A stretch of 64,000 bases of DNA, from positions 4,712,001 through 4,776,000 of the forward strand of contig NZ_AP018164.1 of assembly GCF_002356315.1 (NCBI RefSeq). The letters are read 5' to 3'. The notes beneath the pieces were generated by a model that saw only the letters and a program-made list of their open reading frames with translations, made no database searches and was not told the DNA's origin. The position numbers were made by a program, and so were the translations under genes. The stretch is from Mycobacterium shigaense (GTDB lineage: Bacteria > Actinomycetota > Actinomycetes > Mycobacteriales > Mycobacteriaceae). Positions 34,490 through 44,365 of the stretch are shown in pieces (within the stretch, counting starts at the first letter, position 1; the number at the start of each line of letters is the position of its first letter).

Positions 34490-34674
34490 ACCGGTACCCC
34501 CTTTGCTGTTCACGGCGAAGTCTGTGCGTCGCCTTGGTACGGTCCTCGTTCGCACTCGGCGCGCTGTGAGCCGGCTCATATTAACTCAGAAGAAGTTCAC
34601 CGTGTCAATGAACAGGAATTCCGTAGCCAAAGCGTTAATTTGTCGAGGTCAACGCAGTTAACGTATTTCCAATC

Positions 34675-34688
34675 TGACACACGTTCTA
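34675..34688 (-). promoter_or_regulatory. Near-match KstR operator before the mce4 operon
   Basis: TGACACACGTTCTA fits TnnAACnnGTTnnA except for one fixed base (CAC for AAC). It lies in the AT-rich 146-bp gap between the end of hsd4A and the first possible yrbE4A start. The mce4 operon is a known KstR target in M. tuberculosis, so this is the most likely site, with one strong and one weak half. Confidence 0.5.
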
Positions 34689-34725
34689 CTAGCTGATCTC
34701 CCCGTCGGGAACTGGCTTGGAGCGG

Positions 34726-35640
34726 CTATTGTTCCATGAGTCCGACCGCAGAAAAGCCCTTCTCCGGGTCGCGGCCAGCAAAGTAGTCTTCTAGTGCACC
34801 GCTGAGTTGCGCCGGATCCCACGCGGGGCCTTCCGCGACGAACCTGTGCTCGGCGACCGGCGCCGAAACCAGCGTAACCTGCGGGCCGTAGACGATGAAC
34901 ACCTGCCCGTTGACCCGTGCCGCCGCCGGGGACGACAGGAATTGCACCAGGCTCACCACATGGTCGGGCGAGAGTGGGTCGACGCCGCCCTCCTCGACGT
35001 CGGGTGTCGTACCGAACACGTCTGCCGTCATCGCGGTGCGGGCCCGCGGGCAGATCGCATTGGCGCAAACGCCGTAGCGTCCCAGCGCGCGGGCGGCCGT
35101 CGAGGTCAGCGAAATGATGCCGGCCTTGGCCGCGCCGTAATTGGCCTGGCCAACCGGGCCCACCAGGCCGGCCTCCGACGCGGTGTTGACAATCCGGCCG
35201 AAGACCGAGCCGCCGGCGTCTTTCGCCTTGTTGCGCCAATAGGTCGCCGCGTTGCGGGTGAGCAGGAAGTGACCGCGCAGGTGCACGGCGATGACCTGGT
35301 CCCATTCCTCGTCGGTCATGTTGAACAACATCCGGTCCCGGGTGATGCCGGCGTTGTTCACCACGACGGCCAGGCCACCCAGCCCGTCCGCGGCGGCAAC
35401 CAGCTCGTCGGCGGTGGAGCGCTCGCTGATGTCGCCGGCCACCGCAACGGCTTTGGAGCCCGCCGCGCTGATTTCGTCGATGACGTCCGAGGCATCCAGT
35501 GCGGCCTTGATGTCGTTGACGACGACGGTGGCGCCCAGCCGGGCCAGGCCGACGGCCTCGGCGCGTCCCAGTCCCGCGGCCGCACCGGTCACCACCGCGA
35601 CCTTTCCGGATAGGTCGGTCGCGTTCGTGCTGCTAGTCAA
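34726..35640 (-). CDS. hsd4A: 17-beta-hydroxysteroid/3-hydroxyacyl-CoA dehydrogenase, Rv3502c-like
   Basis: A 304-residue SDR from TTG 35640, which has an AGAGG site upstream. It has VTGAAAGLG at about 18-26, NNAG near 98, the active-site YGAAK (about 168-172) and a C-terminal extension typical of this group. Orthologues oxidise the 3-hydroxyacyl-CoA of the sterol side chain and/or 17-beta-hydroxysteroids. It lies 35 bp after fdxD on the same strand. The GTG-like longer start at 35709 would overlap fdxD. Confidence 0.86.
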   Translation of the reverse strand: MTSSTNATDLSGKVAVVTGAAAGLGRAEAVGLARLGATVVVNDIKAALDASDVIDEISAAGSKAVAVAGDISERSTADELVAAADGLGGLAVVVNNAGITRDRMLFNMTDEEWDQVIAVHLRGHFLLTRNAATYWRNKAKDAGGSVFGRIVNTASEAGLVGPVGQANYGAAKAGIISLTSTAARALGRYGVCANAICPRARTAMTADVFGTTPDVEEGGVDPLSPDHVVSLVQFLSSPAAARVNGQVFIVYGPQVTLVSAPVAEHRFVAEGPAWDPAQLSGALEDYFAGRDPEKGFSAVGLMEQ

Positions 35641-35675
35641 TTTATGAATACCTCTAGTTGTCGGGTCCGCCGCCG

Positions 35676-35867
35676 CTAGTCTTCGCGCGTCAGGGCGGCA
35701 CGCGGGCACTCGGCGATCGCCTGCTCGACCAGATCTTCCTGATCGGGCGGAATGGGATCGGTCTTCACGACGGCATAGTCCTCATCGTCCAGGTCGAAGA
35801 TATCCGGCGCGATTCCCAAGCAAACCGCGTTCCCTTCGCACCGGTCACGATCCACGATCACCCGCAC
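35676..35867 (-). CDS. fdxD: Ferredoxin FdxD
   Basis: A 63-residue ferredoxin. Cysteines at 10, 16 and 54 (CEGNAVC and AECPRAA) fit a [3Fe-4S] cluster of the type that passes electrons to P450s and oxygenases. The gene is divergent from fadE26 across a KstR operator and matches Rv3503c by position. It could serve Cyp142 or another oxygenase encoded here, but the partner is not shown by sequence. Confidence 0.9.
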   Translation of the reverse strand: MRVIVDRDRCEGNAVCLGIAPDIFDLDDEDYAVVKTDPIPPDQEDLVEQAIAECPRAALTRED

Positions 35868-35973
35868 GGCACCCTCCTTGATGCTGGCCCACTCTGGCCC
35901 TGTGTCCTTCGACTGGGTAGCTCCACCATAGGGCCCCGCTACGTCTGAGGAAACGGTCGCTGGATTCCCAGAC

Positions 35974-35987
35974 TAGAACGTGTTACA
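35974..35987. promoter_or_regulatory. Predicted KstR operator between fdxD and fadE26
   Basis: TAGAACGTGTTACA fits all fixed positions of the KstR consensus. It lies 106 nt upstream of the fdxD start and 68 nt upstream of the fadE26 start, so one site may control both divergent units. Confidence 0.75.
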
Positions 35988-36055
35988 ACCGGGAAGGCGA
36001 ACGGGTAGCCGTTGGTCGAGTTACAGCGTGCCACGTTAACCAAAGGACGGCTGGA

Positions 36056-37234
<1,179 letters not shown>

Positions 37235-37265
37235 CTACCGCTGAGCATCGATAAGGACGACTTCC

Positions 37266-38363
37266 ATGGATTTCACGACAACAGAAGCGGCGAACGACCT
37301 CGGTGGCCTGGTCGACACGATCGTGGACTCGGTGTGCACGCCCGAGCATCAGCGCGAACTCGACTCACTCGAGCAACGGTTCGACCGCCAGCTGTGGCAG
37401 AAGCTGGTCGAGGCCGACATCCTCACCAGCGCTTCGGCGTCCGCGCTGGGCGGTGACGGTTTCGGCGCGCTCGAGCAGATCGCTATCTTGGTTGCGCTGG
37501 GCCACCAACTGGCCGCCGTGCCGTATCTGGAGTCGGTGATGCTCGGCGCCGGGGTGCTGGCCCGGTTCGGCTCCGAGGACCTACAACAGGGCTGGGGCGT
37601 GCCGGCCGTCAAGGGCGAGAAGATCTTGACGGTCGCGCTGGACGGCGAGATGGGCGAAGGACCGGTGCAGGCCGCTCGCGGTGGTGACGGCTACCGGCTG
37701 ACGGGGACCCGCACCCAGGTCGGCTTCGGCACCGTGGCTAACGCCTTCGTCGTCCCGGCTGAAACCGATTCCGGCACGGCGGTTTTCCTGGTTGCTGCCG
37801 ATGATCCCGGAGTCAAGGTGACCCCACTGCTGACCACCGGCCTGGGCAGCGTCGCACACCTGACACTGGACGGCGTCACGGTGGATGAGGCGCGGCGCGT
37901 CGGCGGCAGCGAGGTCGTGACATGGCTGACCACGCTGGGGACTCTGGGCCGCAGCGCGTATCAGCTCGGAGTGCTCGACCGCGGGCTGCGGATGACGGCC
38001 GAATACGCCCGCGAGCGTGAACAATTCGACCGCCCGATCGGCAGCTTCCAGGCGGTGTCGCAGCGGCTGGCCGACGGCTACATCGACGTCAAGGGGCTGC
38101 GGTTGACGCTGACTCAAGCCGCCTGGAAGGTCTCGGAAGACATTCCCGCGGAGATCGATGTGGCCAGCGCGGCGTTCTGGGCCGCGGACGCGGGACACCG
38201 CGTGGCGCACACCATCGTGCATGTGCACGGCGGCGTCGGCGTCGACACCGATCACCCGGCGCACCGCTACTTCCTGGCCGCCAAAGAAGCGGAGTTCGCG
38301 CTCGGGGGCGCCACCGGACAGCTGCGCCGCATCGGCCGTGAGCTGGCGGAAACGCCTGCCTGA
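37266..38363 (+). CDS. fadE27: Acyl-CoA dehydrogenase FadE27 (ChsE5)
   Basis: A 365-residue partner of FadE26. It keeps the acyl-CoA dehydrogenase fold but has a weaker FAD/substrate segment (QVGFGTVANAFVVP) and a C-terminal VHVHGGVGVDTDHPAHRYF stretch. Heteromeric steroid enzymes share the active site between the two subunits. It begins 31 bp after fadE26, in the same operon. Confidence 0.94.
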   Translation: MDFTTTEAANDLGGLVDTIVDSVCTPEHQRELDSLEQRFDRQLWQKLVEADILTSASASALGGDGFGALEQIAILVALGHQLAAVPYLESVMLGAGVLARFGSEDLQQGWGVPAVKGEKILTVALDGEMGEGPVQAARGGDGYRLTGTRTQVGFGTVANAFVVPAETDSGTAVFLVAADDPGVKVTPLLTTGLGSVAHLTLDGVTVDEARRVGGSEVVTWLTTLGTLGRSAYQLGVLDRGLRMTAEYAREREQFDRPIGSFQAVSQRLADGYIDVKGLRLTLTQAAWKVSEDIPAEIDVASAAFWAADAGHRVAHTIVHVHGGVGVDTDHPAHRYFLAAKEAEFALGGATGQLRRIGRELAETPA

Positions 38364-38417
38364 CACGCCCGACGACGATGCGGTTCGGGTAGCGAACCGA
38401 GGAGGAGTAGGGCTCCG

Positions 38418-39929
38418 TTGGATACTTCGACTGACCCGACCGTCACCGACCTGCTGGTACCGCTGGCCAACATCGAGGACCGGGGCGTCTACTTCGAAGA
38501 CTCGTTCACCAGCTGGCGCAACCACGTCCAGCTTGCCGCCGCCCTGGCGGCAACGCTGCGCGCGCGGATGGACCCGGGCAAGCCGCCGCACGTCGGCGTG
38601 CTGCTGGAAAACACGCCGTTCTTTTCGGCGATGCTGGTGGCAGCGGGGATGTCCGGCATCGTGCCGGTGGGCCTCAACCCGGTGCGGCGAGGCGAGGCGC
38701 TCAGCCGTGACATCCGACGCGCCGACTGTCAGCTGGTGTTGGCGGACTCGAATTCCGCTGCGGCGCTGGACGGTATCGAGCATGTCAACGTCGACACCGC
38801 CGAGTGGGCCACGGAAGTCGCCGCACATCACAGCGCCGAGGTCGTCTTCGCATCACCCGCACCCGCGGACCTCTTCATGCTGCTCTTCACGTCGGGAACC
38901 AGCGGTGACCCCAAGGCGGTGATGGTCAGCCACGGCAAGGTCGCATCCGCCGGCCGGCGGATGCTGGAGCGCTTCGGACTCGGCCGCGACGACGTCTGCT
39001 ATGTGTCGATGCCGTTGTTCCATTCCAATGCGGTGCTGGTCGGCTGGTCGGTCGCCGTGGCATCTCAGGGATCAATGGCGTTGCGGCGCAGGTTTTCTGC
39101 CTCTGGGTTTCTGCCGGATGTGCGCCGCTACGGCGCTACCTACGCCAACTACGTGGGTAAGCCGCTGTCCTACGTGCTCGCCACGCCGGAGCAACCCGAC
39201 GATGCGGACAACCCGTTGCGCGCGGTATACGGCAATGAGGGCGTGCCACGCGATATCGAGCGATTCGGCCGGCGGTTCGGCTGCAGCGTCCAGGATGGGT
39301 TCGGCTCCACCGAGCTCGGCGTGGCCATCGCACGCACGCCGGACACACCCGACGGCGCTCTGGGGCCGCTGCCCGACGGAGTCGACATCATCGACCCGGA
39401 CACCGGCCAACCCTGCCCACCGGGCGTCGCCGGCGAACTGGTGAACACGACCGGGGCCGGGGCGTTCGAGGGCTACTACAACGACGAGGCCGCCATGGCC
39501 GAGCGGATGCGCGGCGGGGTGTACCACAGTGGCGACCTTGCCTACCGCGACGAGGCGGGCTACGCGTATTTTGCTGGGCGCCTGGGCGATTGGATGAGGG
39601 TAGACGGGGAAAACCTGGGTGCCGCCCCGATCGAACGGGTGTTGCTGCGCCATCCCGGCGTGACCGAGGTGGCGGTGTATCCGGTGCCGGACGCGATAGT
39701 CGGCGACCAGGTGATGGCCGCGGTGGTGCTCAGGGCCGGCACCGAATTCGACGCCGACCAGTTCCGGGCGTTTCTGGCCGAGCAGCCCGACCTGGGACCC
39801 AAGCAATGGCCGTCCTACGTCCGAGTCAGCGCGGAGTTGCCGCGCACCATGACGTTCAAGGTGTTGAAGCGACAGCTGTCGGCCGAGGGCGTCGACTGCG
39901 ACGAACCCGTCTGGCCGATTCAGCGTTGA
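38418..39929 (+). CDS. fadD17: Acyl-CoA synthetase FadD17
   Basis: A 503-residue ANL-family AMP-forming ligase. The P-loop-like motif LFTSGTSGDPKAVM is at about 156-169, GFGSTELG near 294, GDLAYRDEAGY near 373 and the closing Lys motif in TMTFKVLKRQ. It starts at a TTG with a GGAGGAG site in front. Published work on the orthologue assigns it to activation of short (C5) cholesterol side chains. It is followed after only 4 bp by a serine-hydrolase-like gene. Confidence 0.93.
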   Translation: MDTSTDPTVTDLLVPLANIEDRGVYFEDSFTSWRNHVQLAAALAATLRARMDPGKPPHVGVLLENTPFFSAMLVAAGMSGIVPVGLNPVRRGEALSRDIRRADCQLVLADSNSAAALDGIEHVNVDTAEWATEVAAHHSAEVVFASPAPADLFMLLFTSGTSGDPKAVMVSHGKVASAGRRMLERFGLGRDDVCYVSMPLFHSNAVLVGWSVAVASQGSMALRRRFSASGFLPDVRRYGATYANYVGKPLSYVLATPEQPDDADNPLRAVYGNEGVPRDIERFGRRFGCSVQDGFGSTELGVAIARTPDTPDGALGPLPDGVDIIDPDTGQPCPPGVAGELVNTTGAGAFEGYYNDEAAMAERMRGGVYHSGDLAYRDEAGYAYFAGRLGDWMRVDGENLGAAPIERVLLRHPGVTEVAVYPVPDAIVGDQVMAAVVLRAGTEFDADQFRAFLAEQPDLGPKQWPSYVRVSAELPRTMTFKVLKRQLSAEGVDCDEPVWPIQR

Positions 39930-39933
39930 TCCC

Positions 39934-40641
39934 ATGACCTCCCGGCCCCTTGAGGTTGCCCTCGAAGCGAGCTTCGAGCAGCTGTCCGCGTCGGTGCCCG
40001 CCGAGGTCGGTATCGCGATCGTCCGGCCCGACCGCGCCTTTTCACTGGGGCGGTGGTGCTCCGGTGTTGCCTGGTCAACGATCAAGGTGCCGTTGACGAT
40101 CGCGGCCTTGCGCATCGATTGGCCGCGCGCCAAAGACCTTGCCGTCAAGACGATCACAGAATCTGACAACCCGGCGTCCGAGCAATTATGGGCCGGACTG
40201 GGCGATCCGTCGGACGCGGCGCGGATAGTGCAGGGCGTCATTGCCGAGGCCGGCGATGACGCCACAGTGGTCGAATCGCGGCGGCTTCGCCGTGGCTACA
40301 CCGCATTCGGCCAAACCCAGTGGACCCTGGAGCGACAGGCCCGCTTCGCGGCGGAGCTGCCGACGATTCCCGGCGCGACCGAGGTCGTCGACCTGATGGG
40401 CAACCTCACCGCCGAGCACCGATGGGGCCTGGCCGCCAAAGGCTTTGCCGCCAAAGGCGGTTGGGGACCGGGCGTCGACAACGGCTACCTGGTTCGGCAG
40501 TTCGGCATCGTGGAAACGCAGTCGGGGCAGTGGGGTGTCGCGTTGGCGGCCCAGGCCGAAGGGTTGGAAGCCGGCGTCGACGTGCTCAACGCGTTGGCCG
40601 ATTGGATCGTCAGCCGGGTGCCCGGGTTAGCCCGTTATTGA
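39934..40641 (+). CDS. Serine-hydrolase/beta-lactamase-like protein without signal peptide
   Basis: A 235-residue protein with the three motifs of penicillin-interacting serine enzymes: SxxK at Ser48-Lys51 (STIK), SDN at 77-79 and KGG at 174-176. The class A ExxLN loop is not seen. There is no signal peptide or membrane helix, so the protein should stay in the cytoplasm, where such enzymes are rare. It begins 4 bp after fadD17, so it is probably co-transcribed in the KstR operon. Its 3' end overlaps ilvX by 15 bp on the other strand. A beta-lactam hydrolase role is unlikely; an esterase, amidase or thioesterase role is possible. Confidence 0.78.
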   Translation: MTSRPLEVALEASFEQLSASVPAEVGIAIVRPDRAFSLGRWCSGVAWSTIKVPLTIAALRIDWPRAKDLAVKTITESDNPASEQLWAGLGDPSDAARIVQGVIAEAGDDATVVESRRLRRGYTAFGQTQWTLERQARFAAELPTIPGATEVVDLMGNLTAEHRWGLAAKGFAAKGGWGPGVDNGYLVRQFGIVETQSGQWGVALAAQAEGLEAGVDVLNALADWIVSRVPGLARY

Positions 40642-42177
40642 CGGCACGACCGCGTCGATCAGATGCGGCCCGGGCTCGGCGAACGCTGCGCGCAGGGCCT
40701 CGGCGAATTCCTCGGCGGTGCTGACACGACGAGCCGGCACCCCCATGCCCTCGCTGATCTTGACGAAATCTATTGTGGGTCGAGATAAGTCGAGCAGGTC
40801 CAGGGCCTTGGGACCGGGCGCCGATCCGGCGCCCACGCGCTGCAACTCGATCCGCAGGATGTCGTAGGCGCTGTTGTCGTAGATCACGGTGGTCACGTCG
40901 AGCTTTTCCCGCGCCTGAGTCCACAGGCCCGAAATCGTGTACATCGCCGACCCATCGGATTCCAGGCAGAGCACCGGGCGATCGGGAGCGGCGACCGCGG
41001 CGCCCGCCGCGGTCGGGATGCCATAGCCGATCGCTCCGCCCGTCAGGGTCAGCCAGTCATGGGCCGGCGCGCCGGCGGTGGCCTGCGGGAGCAGCAGACC
41101 CGAGGTGTTCGCCTCGTCGACGACGATCGCCCGTTCCGGCAGCAGCGCCCCGATCACGTCGGCGGCCGACACGGAGGTCAGGGCGCCGGTGGGCAACTGG
41201 GGGCGCGACGGGGCCGCCACCGGCGCGGTGGTGCCGGGCGCCAGCTCGTCGGCCAGCGTCGTCAGGGCGTCGGCTGCGCCGCTATGCCCGGCGAGCACAT
41301 GCACGTCGCAGCCGGCCGGCACCAGGTCGCTGGGCGTATTGGGGTACGCGAAGAAGGACACCGGGGATTTGGCGCCGGCCAGCACGAGGTGCTTGGCACC
41401 GTCCAGCTGGCCCGCGGCGGCCTCGGCGAAATATGCCAGCCGGTCGACGGCGGGGACGCCGGCGCCGCGCTCGAGCCGCGTGGGGAAGGTCTCGCAGAGC
41501 AACCGGGCGCCGGTCGCCGCCGCGATCCGCGCGGCGGCGACGAGGCCGGGAGCGCGGGTCGCGTCGCCGCCCACCATGATCACCGTCGGCTCCCCCGAGC
41601 GCAGCACCTCGGCCACCTCGGGCGCCAGCAGCGGGTCGGCCACCGGCGGCTGCGCGGGCGCCGGTGCGGCGGGAACCGCGCCCTCCGACCATGAAACGTC
41701 CGCGGGCAGGATCAGCGTCGAGATGTAAGGACCGGCCTTGCACGCGGCGATCGCCTCGGCCGCGTCGATCGCCACATCTGCCGCCGTCGCGGTGCGGCGC
41801 ACCCAGCCCGAGACGCTGCCGGCCAGCGCGTCGATATCGGATTCCAGTGGGGCGTCGTACTTTTTGTGATAGGTCGCGTGGTCGCCGACGACGACCACCA
41901 TCGGGACATGGGCCCGGCGCGCGTTGTGCAGGTTGGCCAAGCCGTTGCCCAATCCGGGGCCCAGGTGTAGCAGCACCGCCGCGGGCCGGCCGGCCATGCG
42001 GGCATACCCGTCGGCCGCGCCGGTCGCTACTCCTTCGAAAAGGGTTAGCACGCCGCGCATTTGGGCGACGGTGTCGAGTGCGGCCACGAAGTGCATCTCC
42101 GAGGTACCCGGGTTGGCGAAGCACACGTCGACGCCGGCCTCGACCAGGGTACTGATCAGGGACTGAGCACCGTTCAC
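40627..42177 (-). CDS. ilvX: Thiamine diphosphate enzyme IlvX (acetolactate-synthase-like)
   Basis: A 516-residue ThDP-dependent enzyme of the large acetolactate synthase/decarboxylase family. The N-terminal domain has the proton-relay Glu27 in ANPGTSEMHF, the middle domain follows, and the Mg-ThDP motif LESDGSA...NSAYDILRIE is at about 410-440. It is shorter than true AHAS subunits and lacks a clear FAD-binding signature. By length and position it matches Rv3509c. The substrate is not known. It overlaps the downstream-oriented neighbour gene by 4 nt (42174-42177). Confidence 0.9.
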   Translation of the reverse strand: MNGAQSLISTLVEAGVDVCFANPGTSEMHFVAALDTVAQMRGVLTLFEGVATGAADGYARMAGRPAAVLLHLGPGLGNGLANLHNARRAHVPMVVVVGDHATYHKKYDAPLESDIDALAGSVSGWVRRTATAADVAIDAAEAIAACKAGPYISTLILPADVSWSEGAVPAAPAPAQPPVADPLLAPEVAEVLRSGEPTVIMVGGDATRAPGLVAAARIAAATGARLLCETFPTRLERGAGVPAVDRLAYFAEAAAGQLDGAKHLVLAGAKSPVSFFAYPNTPSDLVPAGCDVHVLAGHSGAADALTTLADELAPGTTAPVAAPSRPQLPTGALTSVSAADVIGALLPERAIVVDEANTSGLLLPQATAGAPAHDWLTLTGGAIGYGIPTAAGAAVAAPDRPVLCLESDGSAMYTISGLWTQAREKLDVTTVIYDNSAYDILRIELQRVGAGSAPGPKALDLLDLSRPTIDFVKISEGMGVPARRVSTAEEFAEALRAAFAEPGPHLIDAVVPSITG

Positions 42178-42998
42178 TTGACTGCCTCCAGTCTGAAGAC
42201 GCGTTTGGCGTTGTCGTGCAGAAAATCCCGGCGGGCTCTATCGGTCAGCCCGAGATCGTCCAGCCCCGCCAGGGCCTGTTGGTGGGCGATCATCGGGTAA
42301 TTCGTGCCGAACAAGACCTTCCGTTGGCCCGTAGCAGTCTTCATGAACCGGACGAGCTCCTCCGGCAACCGCTTGATCGTGTAGGCCGAGGTGTCGATGT
42401 AGACATTCTCATGTTTGCGGGCGACAGCCACCATTTCTTCGGTCCAGGGGTAGCCGACGTGTCCGCAGACGATCACCAACTCGGGAAAGTCGAGGGCGAC
42501 CTGGTCGACGTAGGGAATCGGGCGCCCGGTCTCCGACGGCCGCAGCGGGCCGGTGTGGCCGACCTGGGTGCAGAAGGGCACCGCCGACTCCACGCACTCG
42601 GCGAACAACGGATAGTAGCGCCGGTCGGTGGGCGGCGCGCCCCACAGCCACGGCACCACCCGCAGGCCGGCGAAGCCGCCGGCGAGACGCCGCCTCAGTT
42701 CGCGGACCGCCTCCATCGGGCGGTCCAGATCCACGGTCGCCAGCCCGGCGAACCGGTTCGGGTGCAACCGAATCCAATCCGCGACCTCATCATTGGAGAT
42801 CAGGTCCTGGCCGTTCGGCCCGCGCCACGCACACAGCACGCCGAGGTCGACGCCCGCCGCGTCCATCGAGGCGACGGTCACGTCAATCGGGATGTCGGCG
42901 TCCGGCATCGCCCCACCCGTCCATCGCCGCAGCGATGCCAGCATGTCGCTGCGCAGGAACCGCGCAGTCGGGTGCTGCATCCACACGTCGATCGTCAT
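42174..42998 (-). CDS. Amidohydrolase-family protein, Rv3510c-like
   Basis: A 274-residue protein of the metal-dependent amidohydrolase 2 (TIM-barrel) family. It starts with the IDVWMQHP strand, has a CTQVGHTG segment, a VCGHVGYPWTEEMV motif with a metal-ligand-like His, and FGTNYPM near the C-terminus. The usual N-terminal HxH is reduced to QHP, so metal binding may differ from the standard. It overlaps ilvX by 4 nt in the same direction, so the two are co-transcribed, with this gene first. Decarboxylase activity is common in the family. Confidence 0.82.
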   Translation of the reverse strand: MTIDVWMQHPTARFLRSDMLASLRRWTGGAMPDADIPIDVTVASMDAAGVDLGVLCAWRGPNGQDLISNDEVADWIRLHPNRFAGLATVDLDRPMEAVRELRRRLAGGFAGLRVVPWLWGAPPTDRRYYPLFAECVESAVPFCTQVGHTGPLRPSETGRPIPYVDQVALDFPELVIVCGHVGYPWTEEMVAVARKHENVYIDTSAYTIKRLPEELVRFMKTATGQRKVLFGTNYPMIAHQQALAGLDDLGLTDRARRDFLHDNAKRVFRLEAVK

Positions 42999-43013
42999 CG
43001 CGATTCGACCTTA

Positions 43014-43137
43014 GCCCGGCCCGCCGACGATGCGCGCCGCGGAGCGGCGCGAGGAGGAGGCGGGCAATCCAGGCCCGGCCCGCCGACGATGCGCGCCGCG
43101 GAGCGGCGCGAGAAGGAGGCGGGCAACCCAGGCCCGG
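43014..43137. repeat. 59-bp tandem repeat, two copies, each with a hairpin
   Basis: Two nearly identical 59-bp units start at 43014 and 43073, and the first few bases of a third follow. Each unit contains CGCGCCGC-GGA-GCGGCGCG, an inverted repeat that could form an 8-bp GC-rich hairpin with a 3-base loop, followed by GAGGAGGAGGCGGGCAA-type sequence. It lies between the start of the amidohydrolase gene and the end of the fructosamine-kinase gene, both on the minus strand. It may act as a terminator or belong to a dispersed intergenic repeat family. Confidence 0.8.
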
Positions 43138-43150
43138 ACCTGGGTTGGGG

Positions 43151-43918
43151 TCAGGCGGCGAGCGCGGCGCGGGCCGCGGCAGCGGTCTGCCCCGCGTACC
43201 CCGGGCCGAACAACACAACGTGCGCCAGCAGGGGGAAGAGCTGGTGCAGGCCGATGCGGTTGCGCCACCCGGCGTTCAGCGGGCGCACCCGCTGGTAGCC
43301 CTCGAGGATGGCGTCGTAATGCGGGCAATCGAACAGCGCGAGCATCGCCAGGTCGGTTTCCCGGTGACCGGCGTGCGCGGCCGGGTCGATCAGCACCACG
43401 CCGCCGGCGGTCCACATCACGTTGCCGCGCCACAGATCCCCATGCAGCCGCGCCGGATCGTCGTCATCGTCGAAGTCACCCGCTCGGCAGCGCGCCACCA
43501 CCGAGTCGACGGCGCGACGAGTCGACGCATCGAGCCGCGCCGCCGCGAGCTCGGCCATCGGCACCAGTCGCTCCTGAGCGTAGAACTCGCCCCAGCTGTG
43601 ATGCCGCCGCAGCGACATCGGCAACGGCTGCGACAGCGGCCCGAAAAATCCCGGCCCGTCCCAGCCGTCGGGCCCGGCGCCAAACGCCGCCGCCCCCGCG
43701 TCGTGCGTGACGGCCAGCCGGCCGCCGAACGCGTGGCCCGCCTCGCGACTCGGCGCCACCGATTGCAGCCGCTGCAACGTCAGACTGGTCGCCTCGAACG
43801 AGATGACCCGGGCGCAGGCCACGCCGCCGTCGACCGCCGAGAGCCAGCGCAGCCCGGCGGCCTCGCAGGCGAAGAAGCCATCGGGCGCGCCGTGGTGACG
43901 TTTGACGAAATCGGCCAT
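43151..43918 (-). CDS. Fructosamine/ketosamine-3-kinase-like protein
   Basis: A 255-residue kinase-fold protein. The catalytic loop LHGDLWRGNVMW (about residues 159-170) and the Mg-binding LIDPAAHAGHRETDLAM (about 176-192) are typical of fructosamine-3-kinases, which phosphorylate and so help remove sugar adducts on proteins. The ATG at 43918 is used; a GTG at 43930 adds four residues. The N-terminal glycine-rich loop is short. The hairpin repeat lies directly downstream. Confidence 0.83.
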   Translation of the reverse strand: MADFVKRHHGAPDGFFACEAAGLRWLSAVDGGVACARVISFEATSLTLQRLQSVAPSREAGHAFGGRLAVTHDAGAAAFGAGPDGWDGPGFFGPLSQPLPMSLRRHHSWGEFYAQERLVPMAELAAARLDASTRRAVDSVVARCRAGDFDDDDDPARLHGDLWRGNVMWTAGGVVLIDPAAHAGHRETDLAMLALFDCPHYDAILEGYQRVRPLNAGWRNRIGLHQLFPLLAHVVLFGPGYAGQTAAAARAALAA

Positions 43919-44008
43919 GCCGGGTCCCACTCTAGTCGCGCCGCCGGGGGCGTCCCGGTCCGGCGGATCTGAGTAGTTGTACGGATTTCACGGATCGCGA
44001 TCTGCCAC

Positions 44009-44311
44009 ATGATGATTGACATGAGTCTTCCGAACAACACATCCAAGAACACACCCGCCTTCTTCGTTCAGGCCGCCGTCGCCTTCGGCGTGAGCTTCGT
44101 CAGCGCACTCGGCGGAATTTATTTCCTGCCTCTCGATCCTTGGCAGCGGCTGTTCCTGGGAATCACCGTCCTGTTTCTCGTCTCCAGTGCGTTCACGCTG
44201 GCGAAGGTGATCCGCGATCAGCAGGAAGCCGCCACCGTACGCGTCCGACTGGACGAGGCCCGGGTGGAGAAGCTGCTCGCCGAGTACGACCCCTTCTCGG
44301 CAGCCGCCTGA
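44009..44311 (+). CDS. YiaA/YiaB-family membrane protein
   Basis: A 100-residue protein with two transmembrane helices (about 19-41 and 47-68) in the two-helix YiaAB pattern, then a charged cytoplasmic tail (DEARVEKLLAEYDPF). Three in-frame ATGs (44009, 44012, 44021) occur close together and none has a clear ribosome site. The role of the family is unknown. It precedes the two-component genes by 54 bp and points the same way. Confidence 0.78.
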   Translation: MMIDMSLPNNTSKNTPAFFVQAAVAFGVSFVSALGGIYFLPLDPWQRLFLGITVLFLVSSAFTLAKVIRDQQEAATVRVRLDEARVEKLLAEYDPFSAAA

Positions 44312-44365
44312 TCCGACGCGGGCGGTGAATCACGCCCGCCCGTCAACCGACCTATGCTGAGCCCG

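Noticed and set aside
35641..35709. Longer start for hsd4A at 35709
   Set aside because: It would overlap fdxD and adds an Arg/Pro-rich leader; TTG 35640 has a ribosome site.
37581..38831. 416-codon minus-strand ORF across fadE27/fadD17
   Set aside because: Composition (His/Arg/Gln-rich) is that of a shadow frame of high-GC coding sequence; both plus-strand genes are clear family members.
43014..43137. Tandem repeat considered as a CRISPR array
   Set aside because: Units are directly adjacent without unique spacers and no cas genes are present.
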